Origin: Niebla homalea
Taxonomy: Eukaryota; Ascomycota; Lecanoromycetes; Lecanorales; Ramalinaceae
DNA length: 64,000 nucleotides
Reading direction: 5' to 3'
Assembly (NCBI GenBank): GCA_019925105.1
Contig: JAHGAU010000004.1
Span: 1,240,001-1,304,000 of the forward strand
The translations under genes and the position numbers were made by a program. The notes under the pieces are model-generated. The model searched no databases, was not told the origin of the DNA, and was given only the letters and a program-made list of their open reading frames with translations. Positions 48,486-60,216 of this stretch are shown here, piece by piece. The first letter of the stretch is position 1; every line of letters begins with the position of its first letter.

Positions 48486-50153
48486 GGTATAAAAGTAAGG
48501 GTAAAATTAAAAAAGTTAAGGTATTTAAGGGAAACTTAAAAGGTAATAATAAAAATACCGGTAAAAGGTAAAGGTAAAGATCAGAAGGTAAAGGTATAAT
48601 AACTCAAAGGGGTAACGGTAAGAGCCCTTTAAGTAAAAGAAACTTAAGTAATAAAAGCCACGAAAAAGGGGTACGTAATAATTAAAAAGGAGACGGTACG
48701 GGTTAAAAAGAAAACGGCAGTATTAAGGAAAATAAAAACGGTAATAATCCGTTTATTAATTAAAGAAAAGTAGAATACCGTTATAAAGATAAACCCTCTA
48801 TAACTTATAAAAGCGTTTAAAGTAACGGGAGAATTATGAAATGGAATAAGTTATTATCATACGTAAATTATAAAGCGGAAATATCCTTTTGAATATAACG
48901 TCCTTAAAAATAAAAAAAAGCTTAAAGAAATTAAAAATATAAATTAATAAAAATAAATTTCAAACGGTAAAAGTATTAAATAATTATTCATTATTATAAT
49001 AAATAAAATTGATTAATAATACGCTTTATAAAAATAAGGAAAAAGTTTACTTTAAAATATATAAGAGAAGGAAAATATAATCTTTTATTTTAAATTAAAA
49101 ATCATTAACTATAAGTTCCCCTTAATAACATAAGAATTCGATACCTTAAAACGGATAAAAAAAATTTCTATAGTTATATTAAACGTAACGTTAATAAAAT
49201 TATATAATCATATTTTAAATAAAAAGATCATGAAAAGGAAGTCCCTTAAATTATTTTAATTATAAAATAAACCGGCGAGTATTTATTAATACTTTAAGTA
49301 TTAAGATTATAAGTATATTATTATAAGATACTTTAATAATATCAAGTATATAATATATACTAAAAAATATAATACGTATAAATATATAAACTTAATAAAT
49401 AAAAACCTTACTAAAAACGTATATATATCTATAACGTATAAGAAGGATAAATGTTTAATATAAAGTTAAACATATTTAATAAATATTAATAAAATTAAAC
49501 GTAAAAAAATTAAGGTAACCGTTAAAGCTTAACGGTATAATTTATTTAAAGTTAAGTTGGTAAGTTAATTAAGGATAATCTTAAGATAAAACTAAAGTTA
49601 ATTAAATAAAAATAAATCAAAAAGTATAACGGATAATATAAAAAAAGGAAACTTATTATAATATTAATTTTTAAATCCGGCCGCCTTAAAATAATAATGA
49701 TAATTATAAGGAAGCCGGGATAAATAACGCTTAATTTTAATAAAAAACCGATAATTTAAATAAAAGTTAATAAAGAAAGTTTAACGGAAACTAATATATA
49801 ATATATCAATATTTTTATAATATAACCTATAAAACGAAATAATTAAGGTAATATTACTAATATTTAAATTTAAAGAAGTAGAAAACGTCGATATTACAAT
49901 AATATAAAAGTTATTATATAACCCGTATATATATATATTTTTTAATAAGCCGCTTAAAGGTTTTATTTGTCTTTTAAAAGGGATAAAATAACTTAAATAT
50001 ACTTCTTTATAAATAAGAGGTTAAATATAAATAATTAAAACGTAACTTATTACAACGGAAATCTATATATATTCCGAATTACGTGAAAGAAGAATTTAAA
50101 AAAGAATTTAGATATTTATAAAATATTTAACCCGCCGTTAATTAATAAAATAA
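48486..50153 (+). mobile_element. LINE-E, fragment 1 (ORF1 end to endonuclease)
   Basis: 5'-truncated within ORF1, colinear with 8,070-9,405 and 16,820-17,060 of LINE-A and with 26,550-28,200 of LINE-D. Its last 16 bases, TTAATTAATAAAATAA (50,138-50,153), are the LINE-F target duplication. No intact frame. Confidence 0.75.
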
Positions 50154-53100
50154 TTGATTGATTGATTGATTTATATTACTGATCTAGCTAAGTTAATTCC
50201 GGCGTTCTTTAATAGTCAGTTATTAAGACTTATTAATAGCCGTAAAAACTTAATATCTATAATATTAGGACTAAAAACCGGCATTTACCCAGCCTTTACT
50301 CTTATCTTTAAGAATAAAGAACGTCCCCGGCTATTTAAAGAATAATAATTTATTTATACGCTTTTTTAAAGAAAGCTTATAATATTATAATATTATAATT
50401 AAGTCCCCTTAAGGGTTCTTTTTAAACCTATTATTTTTCTGTTTCTTTATAAGTCCTTTTTATATTAACCTCTTTAATAATACCTTTAAAAACTTTTATT
50501 AATATATACGTTATTAATATCTTAATCGTAATTAGCCTTTTATCTTATTATCGTGGCCCTCTTTTTTAAAGACTTCTAGTAAATATTTATTATTATATTT
50601 CTTTAACTATAATAGATACTTTCCGGTTTATATAATTACCGTAATTAATATTTACCTTTCCTTTCCCTCCCTAATTAATAACAAGTTTTTTCTATAAGGT
50701 TTTTAACAATTTTACTTATTTTACCGGTAAGGTTATATTAAAATAATAAACCTATAAATATTATAAACTTTACGGCCGCCTGGATACTTTATTTTATAAA
50801 AAGCATTTTACGGTAATCGCTTATCCCGGTTTTTTTAATTAATTTTATTTTAAGTTCCGTAAATAATAAATATAAAATAAATATATAGACCGCGTTTTAC
50901 TTCCTTTATCCGTACCCGTAATTAACGTTGATCCGGCTATTAATATATATAATAAAAAGAAAATACGTTAACCCGTTCTTACTTATCCGAAGCTAAATCG
51001 TTAACGTATTATCCCTTTTCCTTATAATCCCGTGATAATAAAGGTATTTATCGGTGATCTTTTTATTATTTAAGGCTGAATATTATTACCTTTAAGGGAT
51101 TAACCTTTTATGCTTACGTTAACGTTTAGTTTATTACGATATAGTCTATAAAATAATTATTTCTATTTTTATTTTATATATTTTTAAACTTTTACCTCCT
51201 TTATATTGGCCGTAATTTATATAAATCTAGACTAACCATTTAAAAGTAAATTAAGTTAACCTTTTTCTTAATTTATTTTAACTTCGTTTTAGTAAAAAAA
51301 ATAAACATTTTATTTTTACCTTTTCTTATCCGGGATTTCTTAAGGTTTAATTAAATCCGTTTATTTTTTATAATCATAGCCGGGTATATACCCTTTTTAA
51401 GTTTTACTTAAGTAATTACTTAATTGAGAACCAGCTTAATTAGCGGTATAAAAACCTTAAACACTAATATCGGGATACGAGTTACTTTATATATATCGTT
51501 AATTATTTTTAAATACCCGTTTTAAACCATTTATAATTATTAAATAGGCTTTTTCTTATACTTAAGGGTATTTTTAAAAGCATATTAAATAGTTACTATA
51601 TATATTATAGCCGGCTTTATTACCATTTAAAGAACGGTCTTAACCTTTTATAAAATAACGCTTTACGTTAATACCGTAAAATACGTAAAATTCCTTTCTT
51701 AAGAAATTATTTTCTGTTAAACCTTTTTTATATAATTCTTTTAATTAAGCTTCTTATTAATTTAAAGGTTAAGGACTTTGATATTAACTTCCGATTTTAC
51801 CGTAACTTTATATAGATTTATTATAACTATTATATTATATAGATTTAAGCTTTTAATTGTAAATAAGTTCATATTTATATAATATGAATTAAGCCTTATA
51901 TATTCTTATTATTACAGATAAATTTCCTAAGTTTACTTTAATTCCAGATAGTTTATATAAGTAGAAGTATTATAAATTAATAGGTAAATATTATTAATAA
52001 AACTTTTAACTTAGACTTTCTGTTTTAATTGTTATGTCCAAAGGCTATTGCCAAGACCTTTACGGGCATTAAAGCCCAAAGGGGTATAGCGGACGCCGGG
52101 TGCTTGGCGCACACACTTATATTGCGCACCTTCATAGCTAGATACTTACTCATTATACATATTACACCCACATTTTACCTCAGTACTCTTAGTACCTGAC
52201 ATTAATTTAATTAATTCCTTAATTAACGGGCCGTTAAAAAATAGGAATAAAATAGGGGAAATAAGTAACCTTTAAGGGATCCCAGTTATAACGGGCTTTA
52301 TTAAACTGTATTTTTATCCTAGGTTAATCGATATTATTTAATTACTTAAAAAGTTTTTAATTTATTTTACGAAGAAAGGTAGTATTCCCTTTTTTTCATA
52401 AATTATATAATAATCTCTAGTAATTTATTTTATTGAAAACTTCCGTAATATTTAATAAAAGGAAACTTACTATATATTTTTTCCTATAGTTTTATATTAT
52501 ACATACGTTATTAACCTGATTTTTTAAGGCCGTTTTTCTTAACCTTTTTTTATTTATATTTATTTATTAATTAAAGAAAAGCCTATGTTCTTCCGCGTAA
52601 TCGTTAAGGATCTTTATAATTACCGTTTCTAGGGTTTTATTTAACCTATAAAGGAATATAATTGGCTTATAAGCTTTTACCTTTAAGTAATTTAACTTAA
52701 CCGGTTTCTTAAGGATAATCGTTTTAATTTCCTTAAACTTATGGGGGTAATAATTAAGGGAGTTTAAAGTTGACAATCTTTAATTTAAGCTAAAAAACTA
52801 TATTCTTTTTTTTATACGTTTTAAAGTAGACTCCCTTTCTATATTTAAGAACCGCATTAAGTATATGCCGTTTGCCATAACGGCAAATAATTACCTTAAT
52901 TCCTTTACCGTCTTAAACTCCCTTTTACCGGTTTACCTTTTAAACTTCTTTAACCCCTTTTTCGCCTCTAAGCATATTATATTAAGGAAGACATTTTTAC
53001 TTTACAGTTTACGTATTATAATGTTTTACTCCGTAAACGGCTCCTCTTTACTTTAAATACCCTTATTAATTATATAAGTTTATTTTTATAATTACGTTTT

Positions 53101-53991
53101 ATTTTTCGTTACTTAATAATCAGATTATTATTATTTTCGTTTTCTTTAACGTTATTGCTTTTTCTTTAACCTTTATTATTACCGCTATAAATACCGCCTT
53201 TACAGCTTTTATCGCTTAGTTTTCTTTTTTTTTTTTTTAAATAAAGTTTCCGTTATTGTTTTTTCGCCTTAAATAAATTTTATTTAACTCCCCCTTTCTT
53301 TATTTATTAACGTTTTTATTATTATTTTATACGTTCTATATAACCGTTTTAATTTTCTTAATTTTATATCCGCCCTTATATAAAAGTCTTTTATATTCCG
53401 TTTTTTTACTTACAATATCAATTAGGTTTTTAACGTAATTCCTTTTACTTTATTATGAAGAGGCCTTTTAAGGCTTTTATTATTTCTTCTTTTATTATGT
53501 TTTCCTTACGAGTTTACTATATTCTCCCCTTTATAGTTTACCCTTTATTATATAATAATTTATTCCTTTTATTTATTTTAATATTACTTTATATACCTTT
53601 CATAATTTTATTATTATTACTACTTTACGCCCGCCCGTTTTTCGCTTGCCCTATTATAAGCGTTACCCCGGCCTTTTCCACCTTTTATTTACCAAGTGTC
53701 CCCGTATTATTTTTACGTATTTTATGTATATTTTTACGTATATCCTGTTACTTATAAGTTTTTTATACGGTTTAAGCATTTTTTATCTTATTATTATTAC
53801 GTTATTTATATGATTCATCCCAGTTTCCGTTATTATAAACCGTTCGTCCTTCCACTCCTTTTATTTCGACTATTACGTTACCTATACTTATCGCATTTAA
53901 GGTATTCGCCTTACTATTGCTTAAGCTCTATATGTATATATTATTTTAAACCTTTGGGGTCCCTTGGTTCGTCCCCATCCTCCGATTTTTT
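50154..53991 (-). mobile_element. LINE-F, internally deleted Tad-like LINE
   Basis: A 3,838-bp minus-strand insertion in the endonuclease region of LINE-E, flanked by the 16-bp duplication TTAATTAATAAAATAA (50,138-50,153 and 53,992-54,007). The 5' start near 53,978 has the GGGGACGAACCAAGGGACC-type leader of the family. The (TTGA)n tail is at 50,154. Compared with LINE-C it lacks about 2 kb (equivalent of 23.7-21.7 kb): ORF1 ends near 52,800 and the next homologous bases, near 52,790-52,700, belong to the RT region, so the endonuclease is missing. It also contains a solo LTR. Confidence 0.8.
52030..52201. mobile_element. Solo LTR of another family, un-RIPed
   Basis: 172 bp from TGTTATGTCC to GTACCTGACA, with GC content far above the surrounding LINE-F, flanked by TTAAT (52,025-52,029 and 52,202-52,206). 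The LTR-like TG...CA ends plus a 5-bp TSD identify it as a single LTR left after recombination of a retrotransposon not otherwise present in this window. Confidence 0.75.
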
Positions 53992-54752
53992 TTAATTAAT
54001 AAAATAAAGTCTTTTATAATACCGTTACTTAAAGCGATTATATTTATATTTAAGGTATATATTATATTAAAAAACGTTAATCTTTATTACAATATATGGG
54101 ACGAAAAAGGCTATATAATTAATTATATTAAGTTAATGGAGCTATTACTAGTTACCGCGACGTTTAGTCTTTTATTATTAATTATTATAACGTAAGAAAA
54201 CCGGGAATCCAGGACAACGACTAATTTAATCCCTAATACGGAAGGGACTATTAACGTAATAATAACGTATAAACCTTAAAAAAGCTTAAAATATAACTTA
54301 AGTTATACATTAATATAAATAACCTTAAACTGTTCGGTTAACGTAACATTATTAATATTAATAAAAATAACGTAAAAAATAACCAAGGAAACTAGGGTAC
54401 GTATAAAGGTAAAAAAGGCAATAACGTAATTAATAAAATTTCCCCAGTTAAATAATAAGGATTAAATTAATCTTTTTATAAAGTAAATAGTAAAAACGTT
54501 AAACGAAATAATTAATACGATGATCCCGATAATAAAAATGTTTTAAAGAATTAAGATTTATGAAAATAGAAAATATAAATGATAATTATAAAAATAAAGA
54601 TAATGATTAAGTAAATTATTAAATATATAAATTAAGAAATACTTATATAAGTAAAAGAAACTTAAAAAAAAAAGGAAAAGATTATTAAGAAAATTAAATA
54701 AATATATTTACGATTTATAGTTTATAATTTAATTATCCCCCCCATAAAATAT
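53992..54752 (+). mobile_element. LINE-E, fragment 2 (endonuclease region)
   Basis: Starts with the LINE-F duplication and continues the endonuclease region (matches 28,200-28,950 of LINE-D). It ends with AATAT (54,748-54,752), the Copia-2 target duplication. Confidence 0.75.
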
Positions 54753-54982
54753 TATCACACGCATGGACGTATGAGTGTGATGGGGTAGTATGAATTGAGT
54801 ATAATCTATAAAGATGGATTTATGAAAGAAGATTACAGGATACACCCAGCTAATCTGGGATATACGGCCAGGTAATAAGATATATACGTATTATAAGAGT
54901 ATTTTGGCACCGCTTATATAACGGCTTAATAATACTTTATGTCCGTGATATTCCTATTATTATACCTATACTTAAGCTAACG
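54753..54982 (-). repeat. Copia-2 3' LTR
   Basis: 230 bp. The outer 100 bp keep CA/TG (CACGCATGGACG), while the inner part is A+T-converted (CTATACTTAAGCTAACG). Pairs with 61,583-61,812. Confidence 0.8.
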
Positions 54983-57524
54983 TACCCCCTCAGGATTATT
55001 ATCTGGCGATAATCCTGGATATTTTTATGTAATTACCTTTTTTATTGTAATTAAGCTTATTAATAGACCGAGAAACTTATATAATAAAGGATACGGTTTT
55101 TAAGAAGTTAAAGTTTTAATAAAAAAAAATCGGTAACCCGGAGAGTAATAATAATAATAAAACTTTAATATATTAATTAACTCCGGAGCTTTATATTTAT
55201 TTAATAAAGCTTTAAGTATTATCCTATATAACATTATTAAGTAATTATTATTAAGTATACGCCGAGAAAAAGTTATAAATTAAGGAAATCATAAAAATAA
55301 AGGAACCCGGAAAAATTATCGTATACCCGGTTTATAATTATAATTTTTTAAGAACTAAATCTCTTAAAAATAACGTTTCCGGGGTTTTACCGAATCATAT
55401 TATAATATAAGGTTCTCTTAAGGTTTTTTATCTTTAAGGCCTAAAAGTTTAATAAATTCCTTATATTTTTATAACGGTACGGGCTTTATAAAGCCGTCCG
55501 TTAATATTTTTACTATTAATATATACTTAATGTTAATCGTTTTCTTTTAATATTCTTATTATAATTAATAATAATATATATTTATATAACGGAGTTTTAT
55601 TATAAATTATAAGTTTATCCCTTAAATTATATGGATTATTTAAATATTATTATATTTAATCTTTAATAAATATAATAAGTTTAATATAATTAATTTAAAG
55701 AAACGGTTTTATTATATAAGCTTTTTATTATAAAAATAAAATTAAGGAGTTCGGCTTTAATAAAGCTTATTATTACCGTTTTTTACTTTATTATTTTTTA
55801 ATCGATTAAATTTTTAAAGAGCTTAAAAATATAGTCTTATAAGCTATACTATATCTCCGTATTATTAATAAAGGATACGTTAAATAAAGCTATAAATACG
55901 GTATAAGGATCTTTAATACGTCCGTTATAAACGATTATATAGTACTTTATATAAGCGAAATATTATAATATTCATATAATTAATTCCTAATTCTATTATA
56001 ACGGGTTTATAAGGAACTTAAATAGCTTTAAGGTTAAGAAGGTTATATTTACTCTTATCGTTACGGTAATAAAGTTAATTAAGCTAATAAACTATTAATA
56101 TACGTGGATTTCTTAAGGTATTATTTAATCGGTATTCTTAATAAATGTATTGGTATTACGTAAAAATACTTTAAAAGTTTAATTTATTATTATAATTTAA
56201 TTATAAGCTTATTAATATAACTATTTTAATATAAGCGGATTTAATAACTTAATCTACTTTATATTATCTTTATATTTAAGAATTACTTAAACTTATTTAA
56301 ATTTCTTATTTTATATTTTTAAAAAAATTAACTTTAAAAGTTATACACTTTTTAATTATTTTTTTAATTATAAATAATAACAATATTATTTATAAAGAAG
56401 AAAACCATTATATAATCATTAATAAAGAAATATTTAATTTCCGGGACTTATTTTAGGCTTAAGTTTATTAATATTTATAAAAAATTCCGGAATTATAATA
56501 TTAATAATTATTTTAGCTTATATAGGGTTCAAAATAAGAGAATTAAAACTTTACCCTTGTACCCTTCCGGTAATTTAATATATATAAGTTTATCTATATT
56601 ATTATTAATAAATGTATTAATGGCGTTTTATTATTTTATTTTTAAATTAAATATAATTATGATAACTATAAGTATTTTTAAGACTTATATTATTAAAATA
56701 ACGGTAAATATATCTTATTTAATGTTTTATAAATTACCTTTTATATAAAGTTTTACTTTATACTTTATAAGATATCCTTTATTATTAAATTTATATTTAA
56801 ATACTTAAATAATTAAAATAAGTATTTTATTCGCTTTTTTTATATAATTAAGTAAGACCTTTTTTTATATTCCTTTTACTTTAAGTAAGTTAAGCTTTAT
56901 TTTAATTATTAATTTAAAGCCCGCGGTATATAAATATCTTAATATATACCGATAGTATTTTAACTTGAAGTGTAAAGTATTACGGTAAAATATACTTTTA
57001 ATTATTAATTTTAATAAATAAGAAGATATCTTATTATTCTTATATAATTTAAATAATAATAAAAAGGCAATAAATATTACGTAACATAATAATTTTAAAC
57101 CGTTTTTAACTAAATTAAAAGTTATAATATAATTTATTTTCTTTATATTTCGTCCGGTCCTTTTTCTTTTAATAATATTATTTATATTAAAGTCCGATGT
57201 TTTATTATCTCTTTTTCTGGGCTTTAAGGTAACCTTTAAAGTTAATATTAAAGTAAATAGAACGTTACCTCTATTATTATTATTATTATTTCCCCTTAAA
57301 TTATTACCGTTATTATTATTACCCTTAACGTTATCCTTATCTATAGAGTTATAGTTCGTAAACGTTAAAGTTAATAAGAAGGGAAATAGTTATTATTATT
57401 CTTTATGTTCTTTTAAAGGTTTTATCCCGGTAATTCCGTTTTCTTTATTTTCCTTATTATTAATTGTTATTATAAAGTATATAATATTTATTAATAAAAC
57501 CTTAAAGAATAACTTATTCTCAAT

Positions 57525-57544
57525 TTAGGGTTAGGGTTAGGGTT
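57525..57544 (+). repeat. Interstitial telomere tract (TTAGGG)3TT
   Basis: Three perfect TTAGGG units inside Copia-2. The homologous site in Copia-1 (about 5,250-5,290) has no such bases, so the tract, with a few flanking bases, was inserted into this copy. Confidence 0.9.
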
Positions 57545-58651
57545 CCATTACGTCGATTTTATTTATTTTATAGAATTCTTTCTTATTAAAGAAGACGTTT
57601 CGGGTACGGATAATTTTTTTTAATTAAGTATTTAAATATTATAAATATTAATATTATAATAATTAATAAAAAAATTAATATATATTTTTAATGTTAACTT
57701 TTCTTTCCTTAAGATAAGTTTATTAAATAAGTAAACCTTATAATAATACTATTTTAAATATTAAAGGTTTAATTTTAAATTTATAATTTTCTTAAATAAT
57801 ATAGTTTATAAGTGCTTTTTCATTAATATTTAATTTATAAGGAAACCGGCCGTTTATATAATCTATAGCTATAAGAATTAAGGTAAATTTACTTATAGTC
57901 TTATTATTTATATTTTAATAATAAGTAATTTATTTTTCCGTTCCGAATATCCGTTTTATATTATAATATTTAATATTAACGGCTTAAAAATAATATTAAG
58001 CTTATTGATAAAACTGTAAAATTTAGATCCTAATAATATTTTACCGTTTAATTGAATAAAGGCTATGTTATAATAGAATCGGGTCTTAATCGTTTTAATA
58101 GCTTTCTGTAAAATATTACTCGCTTTTAACTTATATTTATAAATATATATTATTTAAAAATCGTATTTAAAATAAACGATATATAATACTTATTAATTAT
58201 AATTTATTATAATATTTATTTATATCAGATTATAAGTAATTCGAAAAAAAGGTATTAATAAAATCTTTACTTTATATAATAACCTTAATATAATTCGATA
58301 AGCCTTTAATAAAATATAGACTTTATAATTACTTATTTTTAAAACCTTCTTTTTATTTATAATCTTTATTTTCTTAATTACTTTTATAAAATATTAAATA
58401 GAATCGTAAATTATATAAATAAAGAGTTAATGTTATTCCGCTATTATTCTAAACTATCCTTTATAAATAAGTATACGTTTTTATTATTTAAAATATATAT
58501 CCTTTTATTTAAGAACATTATTAAATAAGTAATTTATTATAAAGTTTAAGATATAAATTACCTTTAAAAACGTAATCTTAACCTTTTTTTTAATAAGCTT
58601 ATCGACGTAAAAAGTAATACTTCCATATATTTTAACTTTATTATTATTAAT

Positions 58652-58811
58652 TGTGGCGTGCTCAGTATAAAGGGTGTGTAATAAGTAATATGTATGATTG
58701 TTGATCTATCTAGGTGCATGGTGGTGAGCTATGTACAGTGGGTGCGGGTGCCAAGCAATGCGGAACCCGTTCCGCGCCAAGCCAAGGATCAGCTCTGCTG
58801 ATTCCCTAACA
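58652..58811 (-). repeat. R2 3' LTR
   Basis: 160 bp, TGTGGCG...CCCTAACA on the plus strand. The half nearest CCCTAACA is conserved with R1 and R3, whereas the TGTGGCG half is replaced by a different sequence in R1 and R3 (TGTGAGAGCCC). Confidence 0.85.
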
Positions 58812-59121
58812 GTTTGCCACTCACAAAAAAGGCTCATGCCCCATGAGCAACAATAACAACAAAAGTGCATAACAAGGGGTTCCGGAGCCTCATATGGGCC
58901 CATCTCAGCGCCGAGCATGCGAAGGGGTGATGGTGTAAAGGGGTTGTTGCTGAGAAGCGCATGGTGAAAGGTGAAAAGTGAAAAAATCGACCCGGGCAAT
59001 TGTCGCAATCGCACCCGGGAAATAGTCGTGGATTTGAGTGTTGCGATTGAGCTGAATCGCTCAAATCCGTGATCTCCGAGGTATAGCCGGGTTGAGTACT
59101 GACGGATTATCCATAATCCGT
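58812..59121 (-). other. Structured 3' internal region of R2
   Basis: Between the Gag ORF and the 3' LTR. It contains GGATTTGAG (59,030-59,038) pairing with CTCAAATCC (59,060-59,068), with inner CGATT/AATCG pairs, and a 9+2+9 palindrome, ACGGATTAT CC ATAATCCGT (59,102-59,121). Two CCCGGG words lie at 58,991-59,019. The region is recognisable in R3 (62,107-62,410) and its LTR-proximal half in R1 (13,940-14,134), so it is the most conserved internal part of the family. Confidence 0.6.
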
Positions 59122-59787
59122 GTTGTGGTGGTGAGAGCAGGGGTGAGTGAGGCCCGGTGGGCGTGAGTTGCTCCAGAAGTAGGTGTTGTGAGAGCAAAAG
59201 GCCTGATGCTGGAGCTGTATCAGGCTTGCTGAGAGTGACATCATGAGTGACTGGATGACAGTGCTGAAGATGAGCTTTGTGAGATGACGCATGGTGCATG
59301 GTCCGGTGTATTTGTAGTCCACCTTTTCCTTGAATCTCAGTGCTGCAGGTGCACGCCGTGGCTCAGGTGCTTGTTGCTGAACCGTCTGCAGTTGAGTTTG
59401 CTGAGGAGATTGCTGTGAGGGTGATGGGGACGTGTTGGTGTCTTGCGGAGTGTCATGCGAGGTGTCATGCTGTACTGAGGCTTTCCCAGCTGTCCATTTG
59501 AATCGCTTCTCGAGCTCTTGTGACCAAAGCCGTGTACTGGTGTTGATACCAGCCCTTGCTGTCTCACTGAGTACTGACTCGTACCATTCTTGAGCCTCGC
59601 CTTGAAGGCATTGACTGACGTGTTGTGGATCGACATCGTCGGTGAGAAGGCGGGTGAAGGAGAAGACGTCGTGTTTGTGAGGTGCAAATTGGACTTTCAG
59701 GGTCTTCTTGATTGCTGGTATACATTTGGGTATAAGCCGGTTGAGGAGTCGCTTGAATTGCTCGTCGGTAAAAGTGAGAGCTGTCAT
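59107..59787 (-). CDS. Gag-like protein of R2 (226 aa)
   Basis: Starts with MTALTFTDEQFKRLLNRLIP. Residues about 1-105 look like a retrotransposon Gag core: a helical stretch, then QCLQGEAQEWYESVLS and a Trp-Ser-Gln-Glu-Leu (WSQELEKRFKW) segment, the arrangement expected of retrotransposon Gag domains. Residues 110-150 are Gln/Pro/Ser/Thr-rich linker. No CCHC zinc knuckle is present, and the C-terminal third (LTKLIFSTVIQSLMMSLSAS onward) may be out of the original frame. The same frame stays open upstream of the ATG to about 60,030 except for one TGA near 59,868-59,870, so the ancestral ORF may have started earlier, with a Ser/Asp-rich N-terminus. The call is by pattern, not by search. Confidence 0.6.
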   Translation of the reverse strand: MTALTFTDEQFKRLLNRLIPKCIPAIKKTLKVQFAPHKHDVFSFTRLLTDDVDPQHVSQCLQGEAQEWYESVLSETARAGINTSTRLWSQELEKRFKWTAGKASVQHDTSHDTPQDTNTSPSPSQQSPQQTQLQTVQQQAPEPRRAPAALRFKEKVDYKYTGPCTMRHLTKLIFSTVIQSLMMSLSASLIQLQHQAFCSHNTYFWSNSRPPGLTHPCSHHHNTDYG

Positions 59788-60056
59788 TGTGTTGTTGATG
59801 TCGTCGTCTGGCCTACTGAAAGGGACGGAATTGATCTCGGCTTCGTTGAACCGTGTCGATTGTCAGCTACTGGCTCGACATTCTAGTAGTATCGGTGATG
59901 GTGACACTGTCGCTTTGAAGTTGTTGGTGGCGAGACTTTCGCAGACGTCACTACTGTCTGTCGCGTCTTCTGCGTTGTCTGGATCTGTAATTATCGTGAT
60001 GACGGCTATGCGTCTACCATGATGATGGACGTGATCTTATGCTATTGCTACCAAAT

Positions 60057-60216
60057 TGTGGCGTGCTCAGTATAAAGGGTGTGTAATAAGTAATATGTAT
60101 GATTGTTGATCTATCTAGGTGCATGGTGGTAAGCTATGTACAGTGGGTGCGGGTGCCAAGCAATGCGGAACCCGTTCCGCGCCAAGCCAAGGATCAGCTC
60201 TGCTGATTCCCTAACA
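60057..60216 (-). repeat. R2 5' LTR
   Basis: 160 bp, TGTGGCG...CTAACA on the plus strand, followed by the TTAAT duplication; nearly identical to 58,652-58,811. Confidence 0.85.

Larger units (their letters stand above)
58652..60216 (-). mobile_element. Short LTR element R2 with Gag-like ORF, un-RIPed
   Basis: A 1,565-bp element with near-identical 160-bp LTRs (58,652-58,811 and 60,057-60,216; one difference seen, GGTGAGC against GGTAAGC) and TSD TTAAT (58,647-58,651 and 60,217-60,221), inserted in Copia-2. The minus strand next to the right LTR reads TTTGGTAGCAATAGC, the putative primer site shared with R1 and R3, so transcription runs toward low coordinates. The 1,245-bp interior encodes one Gag-like protein and no protease, integrase or RT, so it must depend on enzymes from elsewhere. 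High CA/TG content and near-identical LTRs make it one of the youngest insertions here. Confidence 0.85.

Noticed and set aside
58706..59299. Minus-strand frame of 197 codons overlapping the Gag ORF and running into the LTR
   Set aside because: It overlaps the better Gag frame and ends inside the LTR. A His/Leu-rich shadow is more likely, although a frameshifted Gag C-terminus cannot be excluded.
60057..60216. LTRs of R2 considered as a tRNA or other small RNA gene
   Set aside because: TGTT...ACA ends, the direct repeat at 58,652 and the TSD identify them as LTRs; no cloverleaf is apparent.
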